DNA of 64,000 bases from Paenibacillus gorillae. GTDB taxonomy: Bacteria > Bacillota > Bacilli > Paenibacillales > Paenibacillaceae. Location of the stretch: positions 105,330 to 169,329 of the forward strand of contig NZ_CBVJ010000067.1 in the NCBI RefSeq assembly GCF_000513275.1, given 5' to 3'. Positions within the stretch are counted from its first letter, which is position 1, and each line of letters opens with the position of its first letter. The position numbers and the translations under genes were made by a program. Positions 1 through 8,366 of this stretch are shown in pieces. The notes beneath the pieces were generated by a model. It was not told the DNA's origin. It saw only the letters and a list, made by a program, of their open reading frames with translations, and did no database searches.

Positions 1-219
1 GTTGCTGAGGCATATCAAGCAATCGCTGAACTGGATGAAGCTCAGCTCCGCTTACAGTTTGATTTTCAAAAAATGATAGAAGAGGAGATCTATCCGTTTT
101 CTGCAGACGAAGACGAGAATGAACTTTTCGAATATCTGCTGCAAAATTTTAATGAGATCAAACGTTTCTACAGCCAGACTGCTGCTGAAGGCAAAGGCGT
201 TATCTTTTATATTTTCTAA
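1..219 (+). CDS. DUF1877-like protein, C-terminal part
   Basis: The window opens inside this gene; frame 1 is open from base 1 to a TAA at 217-219 and gives 72 residues. The acidic helical segment ending in ELFEYLLQNFNEIKRFY and the hydrophobic tail GVIFYIF resemble the end of DUF1877 (YfbM-like) proteins, small soluble proteins of unknown role. The N-terminus lies outside the window, so the family call rests on the tail alone. A strong hairpin terminator follows nine bases after the stop. Confidence 0.55.
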   Translation, partial: VAEAYQAIAELDEAQLRLQFDFQKMIEEEIYPFSADEDENELFEYLLQNFNEIKRFYSQTAAEGKGVIFYIF

Positions 220-227
220 TCACACAG

Positions 228-272
228 AAAAGGAGCAGGCCTCCCCTAAACTAGGGGGAACTGCTCCTTTCC
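228..272. terminator. Bidirectional hairpin terminator
   Basis: AAAGGAGCAG pairs with CTGCTCCTTT, with an inner CCTCCCC/GGGGG-type stem. It sits between two convergent genes. The outer stem is nearly the same as that of the hairpin at 2995-3034. Confidence 0.85.
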
Positions 273-364
273 TTATTCGACAACATTTCCTGGGCAATGA
301 CTTCCTGCTCCCTGCTCTCAATCCACATTAATTAAAGCAAGTCATCCTCTGCCGCTCTATTTCA

Positions 365-979
365 TTAACCTAAATCATTAGGAACGATTTTCCGGTCTTT
401 GAAATAATAATGGACATCATGTTCATTGATTTCCCGAAGCACTTTGCATGGATTGCCTACCGCTACAACATTAGATGGTATATCCTTGGTAACGATACTG
501 CCTGCACCAATCACCGTATTATCTCCGATCGTCACACCAGGAAGCAATATTGCCCCGGCGCCTATCCAGCAATTCTTCCCGATAGATACAGGTGCGTTAT
601 ATTGATACGCTTGTTCACGAAGCTCAGGCAGGATGGGATGTCCAGCTGTAGCCACAGTCACATTGGGACCAAACATGGTATAGTCACCTACATAGATATG
701 TGTATCATCCACCATAGTCAAATTGAAGTTGGCATATATTTTTTTCCCGAAGTGAACATGCTTTCCGCCCCAGTTGGCGTGAAAAGGAGGCTCGATATAG
801 CAATCCTCACCTATTTCGGCAAACATCTCTTTGAGTAAAGCAGTTCTTTTTTCATTCTCCAAGGGCCGTGTTTGGTTAAAATCGTAAAGCCTCTCGAGAC
901 AAAGGGTTTGTTCTTTGGCTAATTGTTCATCTCCAGGCAAGTATAAGCTGCCATCATGCTGTTTTTGTTTGATGTCCAT
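365..979 (-). CDS. LacA/Maa-type sugar O-acetyltransferase
   Basis: 204 aa from the ATG at 979, which has GGGGAG nine bases upstream; the GTG at 985 is too close to it. This is a left-handed beta-helix (hexapeptide repeat) acetyltransferase that moves acetyl from acetyl-CoA to a sugar hydroxyl. The N-terminal maltose-acetyltransferase cap is followed by NFNLTMVDD, then AGHP with the expected catalytic His at about residue 114, then the repeat run IGKNCWIGAGAILLPGVTIGDN and a VLREINEHD tail very like E. coli LacA. Its substrate (galactoside, maltose or a cell-surface sugar) cannot be told from sequence. It is monocistronic and ends at a shared terminator. Confidence 0.9.
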   Translation of the reverse strand: MDIKQKQHDGSLYLPGDEQLAKEQTLCLERLYDFNQTRPLENEKRTALLKEMFAEIGEDCYIEPPFHANWGGKHVHFGKKIYANFNLTMVDDTHIYVGDYTMFGPNVTVATAGHPILPELREQAYQYNAPVSIGKNCWIGAGAILLPGVTIGDNTVIGAGSIVTKDIPSNVVAVGNPCKVLREINEHDVHYYFKDRKIVPNDLG

Positions 980-981
980 TT

Positions 982-1095
982 TCACAATCTCCCCGTTAGT
1001 ATTATAGTCTGTCTTTGAACCTCATCGACACGCATGTCTTCACAATAGTATACCTTATCCCGCTCCGTAATTTCACGAAGTACTCTGTACTCATT
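982..1095 (-). pseudogene. Remnant: C-terminus of a second LacA-type acetyltransferase
   Basis: Read on the minus strand, this stretch encodes PENEYRVLREITERDKVYYC and further residues up to a TGA at 982-984, with a TAG just upstream and no start codon or hexapeptide domain. It matches the last ~35 residues of the neighbouring acetyltransferase (VLREINEHDVHYY). I infer a tandem paralogue reduced to its tail by deletion; its 3' end supplies the leader of the intact gene. Confidence 0.5.
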
Positions 1096-1221
1096 TTCCG
1101 GCTGCTAGAATAGCGGTCAAATTTTAAATCAGCAAAAATCTATGATATGATGGCTATAAACTTTTAAAAGATTCGATTCGCGTATCCGCCGGACAAATCA
1201 TAGAAAGGGGAAGTACGCTAA

Positions 1222-1503
1222 ATGGTTACCCTATCGGACCAACAGTTTTCGAGAATTTCACGGGCTCTTGCCGAGCCGCGGCGTTATCAGATGCTTAAAG
1301 AAATAGGAGCAGCCAAAGGGCCGCTGCCATGCAGCACGATGCATGAAACGCATCCGGTTAGTGCTGCAACGATTTCTCATCATCTCAAAGAGCTTGAGAC
1401 AGCTGGATTAATTCAAGGCATTCGTGAAGGCAAGTTTGTGAGCTATATCCTTCAAGAGGAAGTGCTGAAAGCATACTTAACCCAATTGGGCGAAATTATA
1501 TAA
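1222..1503 (+). CDS. ArsR-family winged-helix regulator
   Basis: 93 aa, the usual size of a stand-alone ArsR/SmtB repressor. After an N-terminal helix with [13 protein letters not shown], the recognition helix region is [18 protein letters not shown] (about residues 47-64), followed by a wing with GKFVSYIL. No CxC metal-binding pair is present; the only cysteine lies in the PCSTMH loop, so a metal sensor of the classic type is unlikely. The SD is AAAGGGGAA before the ATG. A good terminator follows, so it is its own transcript. The nearby MFS exporter gene is a plausible target, by position only. Confidence 0.85.
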   Translation: MVTLSDQQFSRISRALAEPRRYQMLKEIGAAKGPLPCSTMHETHPVSAATISHHLKELETAGLIQGIREGKFVSYILQEEVLKAYLTQLGEII

Positions 1504-1519
1504 CAAATACAATTTGCTG

Positions 1520-1545
1520 AAGGAGCCGAGAGGCTCCTTTTTTTG
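1520..1545 (+). terminator. Rho-independent terminator of the ArsR gene
   Basis: AAGGAGCC pairs with GGCTCCTT, with a GAGA loop and a run of T. Confidence 0.9.
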
Positions 1546-1641
1546 CATTTGCACGTCGAAATGGAAAGCTTGACGAACTATTTTCAATATGATAGTTTTA
1601 TAACTGTCTAATTGATAGAAATGAAAAGGAGCTCCAATCTC

Positions 1642-1668
1642 ATGATGAAGCTATTCTCGCAACGTTAG
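1642..1668 (+). other. Possible 8-codon leader ORF
   Basis: ATG-ATG then six codons and TAG (MMKLFSQR), preceded by AAAAGGAGCT. It lies in the 283-base gap ahead of the MFS exporter, about 120 bases upstream of its start. It could be a leader peptide or the debris of a lost gene. The rest of the gap shows only a weak inverted repeat near 1577-1598. Confidence 0.25.
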
Positions 1669-1786
1669 CTGTTTATCGATAATTCCAAGCAGACTGCTGG
1701 CTGCCATACCTTTCTACCCCCTATCCTTAACGAACATCGATTCCAACTGCTATTGACTATAAACTTTTTCGGAGTTGAACCATCCC

Positions 1787-2956
1787 ATGGCTAGATCAAA
1801 ATCACTTATTGTTCTCATACTCGCCTTCGGTATATTTGGCATCATTAATACGGAGATGGGCATTATCGGCATTTTACCGCAAATTGCTCACAAATATGAC
1901 GTTACCGTATCGCAAGCAGGTCTGCTGGTCAGTCTTTTTGCTCTTGCCGTCGCGATTGCGGGACCGATTCTGCCTTTAGTCTTCTCTGGAATGAACCGCA
2001 AGACCGTCATGCTTCTGGTCGTCGGATTATTTCTCGTCACTAACGTGATTTCGATATTCGCATCTAACTTTACTGTCGCCTTAATTGCACGAATTATTCC
2101 TGCCTTTTTGCATCCCGTATATTTCTCTGTCGCTTTTACGTCTGCTGCCAGCTTCGTGAGCAAAGATCAGGCGCCTAAAGCGATATCCCGTGTATTTATG
2201 GGGGTTACGGCTGGTATGGTCATCGGAATTCCGATCACCTCTTTTATCGCAGACATCTCCACGATTGAAATGGCTATGTCGTTCTTTGCATTAGTTAATG
2301 CTCTTACCTTCTTTGCAATTTTGCTGATCATCCCATCCATGCCTGTAACCGAACGGCAATCGTACGGCTCTCAGCTAAGCGTTCTGAAAAAGCCTGTACT
2401 ATGGCTAAGTATGGCCACTGCCGCACTCATTCTCTCAGGTGTGTATGCTGTATTTAGTTTCTTTGCGGAATATATGGAAAAAGTCACTCACATGTCCGGC
2501 GGCATGATCAGCCTCATGCTGGTCTTGTTCGGTGTAACAGGTGTTCTCGGCAATTTATTTGCCGGCAAATGGCTGAGCTCTAATGCGGCCCAGACTGCAC
2601 TAGTATTCCCATTAGCATTAGGCGTGATTTATGTCCTTATTTATTTAATGGGTACATTCACAGCTCCGATGGCAGTCCTCATTTTGGTATGGGGTATTCT
2701 CTTCACATTTGGTCTGAATATCTCCCAATACTGGATTACATCCGCGGCTGCAGAAGCGCCTGATTTCGCCAACGGGCTTTTTGTAGCTTTTGGGAATCTG
2801 GGCGTTACGATCGGCACATCGGTAGGCGGATTATTCATTTCAGGTATGGGAACAGAGCACGTTGTATGGGGCGGTGTCATCTTTATGGTCCTCTCCTTCC
2901 TTGCTGTCATGCTGAGAACCACCATCTACCGCTCTACATTATCTGGCTCACAGTAA
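1787..2956 (+). CDS. MFS exporter, DHA1 family (AraJ/PbuE-like)
   Basis: 389 aa from the ATG at 1787 (GGAG 12 bases upstream; a TTG at 1775 is in frame but sits on the SD). About twelve hydrophobic segments, with the family start FGIFGIINTEMGIIGILPQIA and a loop NRKTVMLLVVGLF between helices 2 and 3, as in AraJ, PbuE and related DHA1 drug/purine/sugar efflux pumps. These are proton antiporters in the cytoplasmic membrane. The substrate is unknown. The gene is alone in its transcript and ends in a strong terminator. Confidence 0.85.
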   Translation: MARSKSLIVLILAFGIFGIINTEMGIIGILPQIAHKYDVTVSQAGLLVSLFALAVAIAGPILPLVFSGMNRKTVMLLVVGLFLVTNVISIFASNFTVALIARIIPAFLHPVYFSVAFTSAASFVSKDQAPKAISRVFMGVTAGMVIGIPITSFIADISTIEMAMSFFALVNALTFFAILLIIPSMPVTERQSYGSQLSVLKKPVLWLSMATAALILSGVYAVFSFFAEYMEKVTHMSGGMISLMLVLFGVTGVLGNLFAGKWLSSNAAQTALVFPLALGVIYVLIYLMGTFTAPMAVLILVWGILFTFGLNISQYWITSAAAEAPDFANGLFVAFGNLGVTIGTSVGGLFISGMGTEHVVWGGVIFMVLSFLAVMLRTTIYRSTLSGSQ

Positions 2957-2994
2957 ACGCCTGCGCAGGCAGATTTGCTCACAATGGGTATATA

Positions 2995-3034
2995 GAAAAG
3001 GAGCAGAAAACTCCTCAAATTTCTGCTCCTTTTC
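2995..3034. terminator. Bidirectional hairpin terminator
   Basis: GAAAAGGAGCAGAAA pairs with TTTCTGCTCCTTTTC around a 10-base loop, between convergent genes. Confidence 0.9.
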
Positions 3035-3107
3035 CTTTCCCTTATTCGTATCGATCATTTTCTCATTAATGGAGCAATAACGTTTCCCAATGAATCCCAA
3101 GAAGTGA

Positions 3108-3698
3108 TTAGGATAGAAATCCCATAAGCCTTCTTACTTCATTTGCGTTTTGTACAGAAGTGAGCTGTTCCAGAAGGGTAAAAGCGACATCAAAAGCAGT
3201 GGACGGATTAAATGATGTCATAATATGCTCATCGATAACAATCGGCTGATCCGAAATGACGTTCGCTCCCATTGAAGCAAGCTGCAATTGCCGTTTGCGG
3301 TTATTTAAATGATAAGTCGTCGCATTCCTGCCTTGCAGAATACCGCTTTTACCAAGCGGCAATGCACCGACACAGATCGATGCAATAATCTTCCCTTGCC
3401 TATCGAACTCCCGAATCCATTCCAGCACATCCCAACAATAGGCATCCTCATAGTAGCCCGCTTCTTCAAAACCTCCAGGCAAAGCAAGGGCATCAAACTG
3501 CTCAACCGTCACCTCTGAAATTACCTTTTCCGGAATGACAGTCAAATTCCAGGTGCATTTAAGCTCATTGCGGGTCCCCACAGTTATAAGCTCAGTTTCA
3601 CCATTGCCTTCTGCACGATTCCACCCGAACACATCTGTAAATACGCTTGCTTCAACCGCCTCAAAGCCATTCGGCAACAACAAACACACTTTTTTCAT
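3108..3698 (-). CDS. DJ-1/PfpI (ThiJ) family protein
   Basis: 196 aa from the ATG at 3698 (AAAGGAG nine bases upstream). The fold is the flavodoxin-like DJ-1/PfpI domain. KVCLLLPNGFEAVEA carries the conserved Glu (about residue 16), ALPGGFEEAGYY follows, and the nucleophile elbow ASICVGALPLGKSG places the reactive Cys at about residue 109. Members act as glyoxalase III-type enzymes, deglycases or stress proteins, some as isonitrile hydratases; the exact activity here cannot be set. It is transcribed away from the damaged LysR gene, whose product may have regulated it. Confidence 0.85.
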   Translation of the reverse strand: MKKVCLLLPNGFEAVEASVFTDVFGWNRAEGNGETELITVGTRNELKCTWNLTVIPEKVISEVTVEQFDALALPGGFEEAGYYEDAYCWDVLEWIREFDRQGKIIASICVGALPLGKSGILQGRNATTYHLNNRKRQLQLASMGANVISDQPIVIDEHIMTSFNPSTAFDVAFTLLEQLTSVQNANEVRRLMGFLS

Positions 3699-3807
3699 CC
3701 CCATCAGCTCCTTTTCAAGTATGATAGGGGAGAATAGATGTTTAGTAAAATTGAAATAAGTAAACTATAGGTTTAGATATTCTGATAACTAGAATGGAGG
3801 AATCGTT

Positions 3808-4702
3808 ATCGAAATCCGTCAATTCCAATCCTTCAAAGCCGTTGTTGAATATAACAGCTTTACGAAAGCTGCCCAAGCGCTGCAATATTCACAGGCTTCT
3901 ATCACTTCACATATTCAGCAGCTGGAGGAAGAACTCCGGCTTCCACTATTCGACCGGTTAGGTAAGCAAATTCATCTCACCGCCGCCGGGCAGGAGCTGT
4001 ATATTTATGTTAGTGAATTGCTATCCGCTTATTCTAAAATAAAAAATATTTCAGATGACGATACATCATTGAAGGGTGAGATCCGAATCGGAGCGTCCGA
4101 AACTATAACCGTGTACAAGCTCGGACCTGTTCTGTCTAAATTCAAAAAACGATATCCTCAGGTTACGATTTCTCTCATCAACGATAATTGTATACCTCTG
4201 CGCAGCAAACTCCATTCCGGAGAGCTGGACGCAGCGATAACTCTAGAGCCTATTTTAGATGATCCCCAGCTTGCTGCTGAGGTTTGCTCCGAAGAGCCTT
4301 TAATTTTTGTTGGTGAATACAATCATTCGCTGACTAGGTTAGAAGAGACTGAGGGAATGTGTATGATTTTCAGCGAGAAGAACTGCTCATTGCGGCGCTT
4401 TTTTGAAGCGTATTTAATAGAGAAGAAAATATCTGCACACAATTATTTACAATTTAACAGTATGGAAGCGATAAAACAATGTGTGGTAAGCGGATTAGGG
4501 ATCAGCTTAATGCCCCGCGTTAGTGTAGAATCCCTTTTGCGGGACCGAAAAAATGCAAGCAATCGAAACCTTCAACGAACCTCTGATGTTCTATTCGCAA
4601 ATTTCGTATCATAAACACAAATGGCTGTCGAAAGCCCTGCAAACATTCATTGAGATGGTTAAAGAAGAATTGTCCAATAAATCTAATGATGAACAGAGGT
4701 GA
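3808..4702 (+). pseudogene. LysR-family regulator with ATC start and frameshift
   Basis: The frame from 3808 gives EIRQFQSFKAVVEYNSFTKAA, the normal start of a LysR winged-helix domain, then a full substrate-binding domain. Two defects are visible. At the place where ATG is expected, seven bases after GGAGG, the codon is ATC, with no alternative ATG/GTG/TTG in the right place. The A6 run at 4548-4553 is one base too long: the frame stops at 4614, but dropping one A restores MQAIETFNEPLMFYSQISY and so on to a TGA at 4700-4702. It is divergent from the DJ-1/PfpI gene, the usual layout for a LysR regulator and its target. Sequencing error is a serious alternative to real decay. Confidence 0.75.
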
Positions 4703-4708
4703 ATCCAG

Positions 4709-5011
4709 GTGGCGCTAGATTGTTACCTTAAAGACCGGACAGCAGTAGTGGTCAGTCATTTTCCAATCGATGAGTTCTTACACCGTGGTATCTTCAGCAA
4801 AAACTTTCAACCGATGACGTTCCCTATCCTTGCTAGGCTAAAAGATTACTATAATGACCATTTCATTCAAGCGAATGAAATCCCCCTTCTGATCACTGAA
4901 TTTCAGCTGCTAAAGCCTCAATTACCCGCACAACTGCAGCATCCTATAACTGAATTTATTGATTTGTTAAGTGACGATCGGATATGTGCCATGGAATGCT
5001 TTTGTGATTAA
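4709..5011 (+). CDS. Small protein of unknown function
   Basis: 100 aa from a GTG at 4709; the CAGAGG of the preceding gene's last codons serves as SD. It begins MALDCYLKDRTAVVVSHFPI, is soluble, without signal or membrane segment, and ends in a Cys-bearing MECFCD tail. I do not recognise the family. It sits seven bases after the LysR frame, so it is probably co-transcribed with it. A two-part hairpin terminator follows. Confidence 0.65.
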   Translation: MALDCYLKDRTAVVVSHFPIDEFLHRGIFSKNFQPMTFPILARLKDYYNDHFIQANEIPLLITEFQLLKPQLPAQLQHPITEFIDLLSDDRICAMECFCD

Positions 5012-5044
5012 GGAATCTATCAAAATCTGCGTAACGTTGCTATA

Positions 5045-5088
5045 CAAAAAAGGTCAATCATGGTCTAAACTGACCTTGATTGACCCTT
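5045..5088. terminator. Bidirectional terminator
   Basis: GGTCAATCA-T-GGTC (5052-5065) pairs with GACC-T-TGATTGACC (5072-5085), between convergent genes. Confidence 0.85.
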
Positions 5089-5101
5089 TCCGCATACTCA
5101 A

Positions 5102-5695
5102 TTAAGACTCCTTCATTCCGAGCAATTCTCTTCGTTCGGATATTAATGCAGCAGCATTCTCCGTTCTCTCGGGCCCTAACTGCTCGGTTAGAAACTTCAC
5201 GAAATGACTGATGCCCCGATTATCCAGCGCAATCATCATCGATTTCTTGTTGTTAGCAACGATGATGATAGCTCCTCCAAAAAGTTTGCTCCGGTCAATT
5301 CGGGTAATATCAGCGAGACGGATCGTGCGCTTCCCGTAAAATTTATACATGCGAATCTCTTCCGGGTTGAAAACATATTTAGAGATCATCGTCGCAATCC
5401 ACCATAAAATCATGAAAAACGCAAGAACTCCGGTAGCGAGAAAGATAATAATTTTATACTCGATTTCCTCATCATAATAGACATATCCGTCTGCCGCGAA
5501 TTCCACTTCGCCTGCTATTTCTGCAAAAAACATCATACTCACAGTTGCAAGTATGAAGAAGATGATGAACTGGAACCATTTCATCCAGCCGCCTGAAGAA
5601 AGAACCATTTCTCCGAATTGATTTGTTTTAGCTGGACTTCTCAGGTAGTTTGCCCATGTTCGATGTATAAATTTCCGCATAAAGAAAAGTTCCAT
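5102..5695 (-). CDS. Membrane protein with bacterial PH-like domain
   Basis: 197 aa. Two membrane segments (about residues 38-58 and 84-105) flank a short acidic extracytoplasmic loop (GEVEFAADGYVYYDEEIEY). The rest is cytoplasmic: YVFNPEEIRMYKFYGKRTIRLADITRIDRSKLFGGAIIIVANNKK looks like a bacterial PH-like domain. An internal MRKFIHRTW at residue 6 is an alternative start. It lies 55 bases downstream of the DUF2167 gene on the same strand and is probably in its operon. Function unknown; an envelope role is likely from topology only. Confidence 0.6.
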   Translation of the reverse strand: MELFFMRKFIHRTWANYLRSPAKTNQFGEMVLSSGGWMKWFQFIIFFILATVSMMFFAEIAGEVEFAADGYVYYDEEIEYKIIIFLATGVLAFFMILWWIATMISKYVFNPEEIRMYKFYGKRTIRLADITRIDRSKLFGGAIIIVANNKKSMMIALDNRGISHFVKFLTEQLGPERTENAAALISERRELLGMKES

Positions 5696-5750
5696 TTCTG
5701 CCTCCGTTTATCTGTGTCTGAATGTTTTGCTCCTATCCGTGCGCGATCAT

Positions 5751-6704
5751 TTACTTCGCAACAGTTGGACCGCCATCACCATCATTAGGAGAGAACTCAT
5801 CCTCAGCGGACTGCTCATTCTTCTTCGATTTGCCCCTAATAACGCGCCATAGCCATATGAACGGAAGGATAATGATAAACCAGAATTTTTTCAGCAGCAC
5901 AACCCCAACAGCCAGCAGGCCCGCTTTTTTCGCAGCGAGCAGCCCCACGCCTCCCAAGATAAGGCCAGTTAAACCGTATTCCGCCTTCTTGTCCGTAGCC
6001 GGATCAAAGTCGCTGTAGGTTTCTCCCGGTTTTACGCTGAAATTGGAGATGATCTGGCTCTCGAAAACTTTACGGTCAGCCTCCAGATGCTCCGGATCAC
6101 TAACTAGAATCGCCGAGACATAACCTTCCCGCGTCAGCATTCGAATATTGTAGTTAATAATGCTCTCGTTGTTGATATCGTGGAATAAGATGGACCAAGT
6201 AAGGCTGTGCAGCGCTTCGTTATAGGAAGGCTCCACGAACCATCTGTCTACGAACATCTTATTGTCATCGGATACCTCTTTATTAACCTGCTCCGTCCCT
6301 TTCCGGTAGCTTTCCAGCAAAGCATCGGCATCGATCTTATCCTTCTCTTTATCCTCAATATGTCCGGAATCTGTATATTCAAAATAGGCTACCCATTGCT
6401 GATCCTCACTAGCTGGAAAAACAGAGCCTATTTCTTTCTCACTAGGAATAGCGCCATAACTGCGCACATATTGTTTCGTGTTCTCCCCGTCCAGGAAACC
6501 ATAATCTTGCTTCAATGTGAGCTGAGCAATTTGGCCGAGATCCAGCTTTTGCCCTGATCCTATGACCCATTGCAATTCAGTCTCCGATCCTGTCTCTGCC
6601 TCAGCTTCCGCCAAAGCAACAGTTGGTAAAGCAGCTATGCTTACGGCAAGCGCCAGAGTGAGCATAGCCATTTTGAAACGATTCATTGATTTAAAGAAAT
6701 ACAT
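5751..6704 (-). CDS. DUF2167 membrane protein
   Basis: 317 aa from the ATG at 6704, which has AAAAGGGGATT upstream; an in-frame upstream ATG at 6740 has no SD. A signal peptide (MAMLTLALAVSIAALPTVALA) is followed by an extracytoplasmic domain and then two closely spaced membrane segments near the C-terminus (GLILGGVGLLAAKKAGLLAVGVVLL and FWFIIILPFIWLW), with a charged cytoplasmic tail. This is the layout of the DUF2167 family, whose function is unknown. The PH-like membrane protein gene follows closely. Confidence 0.8.
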   Translation of the reverse strand: MYFFKSMNRFKMAMLTLALAVSIAALPTVALAEAEAETGSETELQWVIGSGQKLDLGQIAQLTLKQDYGFLDGENTKQYVRSYGAIPSEKEIGSVFPASEDQQWVAYFEYTDSGHIEDKEKDKIDADALLESYRKGTEQVNKEVSDDNKMFVDRWFVEPSYNEALHSLTWSILFHDINNESIINYNIRMLTREGYVSAILVSDPEHLEADRKVFESQIISNFSVKPGETYSDFDPATDKKAEYGLTGLILGGVGLLAAKKAGLLAVGVVLLKKFWFIIILPFIWLWRVIRGKSKKNEQSAEDEFSPNDGDGGPTVAK

Positions 6705-7087
6705 CTTAATCCCCTTTTGCTTTTTTTTGAAACGGCACACGTTCTCGATTGGAGCGAAATTCCATTTCTTCTGGTATAAACTTCTATATCGGCAGAGATT
6801 GACGTTTAGTTTATACTTTTATTCGCCCTATTAAAGTAAAATTGAACCAAAATTTATGATTACTGTAACAATCAAGGCCGATGCCGGCTTTCAAAAAAAT
6901 CAAAAGATAAATATGCAGAACTCGACTTTCGTCCAGCTATCATCTCCCCGCACTTCTAAGTTATAATTAAACCTCAACAGAAAAAGATTATAAACGAACA
7001 CAAAAAATGTAATAACTGTGTGTTGTGCTGTTGGACTATAACGTTTAGAATGAAAAAAACTTCAAGAAGATCAAGTGAGGGCTCATA
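6705..7087. other. 383-bp divergent intergenic region with an inverted repeat
   Basis: The region must hold the promoters of the divergent DUF2167 and PAP2 genes. GTATAAACT (6774-6782) and AGTTTATAC (6808-6816) form perfect 9-bp arms 25 bases apart, a possible operator. No other gene, RNA or terminator is seen. Confidence 0.4.
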
Positions 7088-7732
7088 ATGAAATTATGGT
7101 TGAATAAATGGGTACACCTTTTAGGTATACTATCCATTCCTATTCAGGGGTTCATTTATATGGGGATTGCCCGAACTGTCGGATCGGATGTTTTTCTGGA
7201 TTATTTCTGGATTGATACCAAGATTCCGTTCAATAAATGGTTCATCTTCCCTTATATAAGCTGGATGCCTGTTCTGTATCTTAGTTTTTTATATCTGGCT
7301 CTCAAAAACCGCAACATTTATTGGCGGACCTTATTGATCTATAACGTATCTGTCATGGCTTGCAACGTCGTATTCTTTTTCTTTCCTACCTATGTGCCTC
7401 GTCCTGATCTCCTTGGTACGGATGTGGCCAGCCGGCTTGTTCATTTCATTTATCAATCTGATGCTCCCTACAACTGTTTTCCGAGCGTACACTGCTTAAC
7501 CAGTTACTTGCTGTTCATCACTTTCAAGCGTGATCTGACTCTCAAGCTGCCTATTCGAATTTTTATGTACACCTTATTGTGGCTCATTATTGCTTCCACC
7601 GTCTTCACCAAACAGCATGCGTTAATCGATGTATTTGGCGGAATTCTGTTCGCGGAGGCAACTTACCAGCTTGTCCGTTATGTTTCTTCCCGCAATCAGC
7701 GGAGAGACAAACAGCTTACCACTAGTGTATAG
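7088..7732 (+). CDS. PAP2-superfamily membrane phosphatase
   Basis: 214 aa, five to six membrane segments. The PAP2 motifs are visible: CFPSVHCLTSY (SxH motif, about residues 130-140) and STVFTKQHALIDVFGG, whose QHALIDV matches the SRxxxxxHxxxD-type third motif. The KxxxxxxRP-like first motif is reduced to a weak YVPRPDLLG. Enzymes of this group dephosphorylate lipid phosphates or transfer phospho-head groups; the arrangement is close to inositol phosphorylceramide synthase-like PAP2 proteins. The SD is GTGAGGGCTCATA. It ends at a hairpin shared with the convergent next gene. Confidence 0.8.
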   Translation: MKLWLNKWVHLLGILSIPIQGFIYMGIARTVGSDVFLDYFWIDTKIPFNKWFIFPYISWMPVLYLSFLYLALKNRNIYWRTLLIYNVSVMACNVVFFFFPTYVPRPDLLGTDVASRLVHFIYQSDAPYNCFPSVHCLTSYLLFITFKRDLTLKLPIRIFMYTLLWLIIASTVFTKQHALIDVFGGILFAEATYQLVRYVSSRNQRRDKQLTTSV

Positions 7733-7736
7733 CATT

Positions 7737-7800
7737 AAAAAAAAAGAGGTTATTTCTTCGGCAGCCTTACTGGCTATCGTTGGAATAACCTCTTATTCTT
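7737..7800. terminator. Cruciform-like bidirectional terminator, copy A
   Basis: AAGAGGTTATT (7744-7754) pairs with AATAACCTCTT (7784-7794); an inner GCC/GGC hairpin fills the loop. A close copy lies at 8989-9050. Confidence 0.8.
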
Positions 7801-7836
7801 TTAATTTCAATGGTGTACCGCCAGTCATTGATTTTT

Positions 7837-8199
7837 TTAACGTCTTGCTAATGTCAAATGCCAGCTGTCTGAGCGGCTTAAACTTCTAGAATTACGTGCA
7901 GTATTTATTGCACTGACTAATAAAAAGATACGAACCTCATCCCCTGTATTGTTATTAAACAATATTTTATTGGGTCTTAAATCGCCTGCACCGCCTCTTG
8001 CAATAAAAGTACCAGGTGAAGGCTGGGCTTCCACTTTTATCGCGAAGGCATCATTATTGAACAAGAAATTAATGTCTCGCAAAATTAATTTTTGGCCCTT
8101 TTTTACATCCAGCACAATCTGTTGCAGAAGAATAGTTTTCCGTCCGCCTACATTGATATTTGTGAGCCTGCCGCCGACAATTCCGTTTAATTGAAACAA
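7837..8199 (-). CDS. Small protein of unknown function
   Basis: About 120 aa. No ATG is available: a TTG at 8199 has GGGGTGA five bases upstream and is the likely start; the GTG at 8208 lies inside that SD. The product is beta-rich and basic with an Asn-rich turn (LFNNNTGDEVRIFLLVSAINTARNSRSL). No signal or membrane segment. I do not recognise the family. Confidence 0.55.
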   Translation of the reverse strand: MFQLNGIVGGRLTNINVGGRKTILLQQIVLDVKKGQKLILRDINFLFNNDAFAIKVEAQPSPGTFIARGGAGDLRPNKILFNNNTGDEVRIFLLVSAINTARNSRSLSRSDSWHLTLARR

Positions 8200-8366
8200 A
8201 TAAATCACCCCGAGAATTTAATACAATAAGATATGAGAACCTCAAATCTTTGGATTGGGTCAAGCCGGTAAATAGTTGCTAGAATAGAGATTGCTGAGAT
8301 ATCGCTCGGGGTTAAGTGAAATATGATAATCTATAAGCACACATTAGATCATGAGGAGTTTTAATC

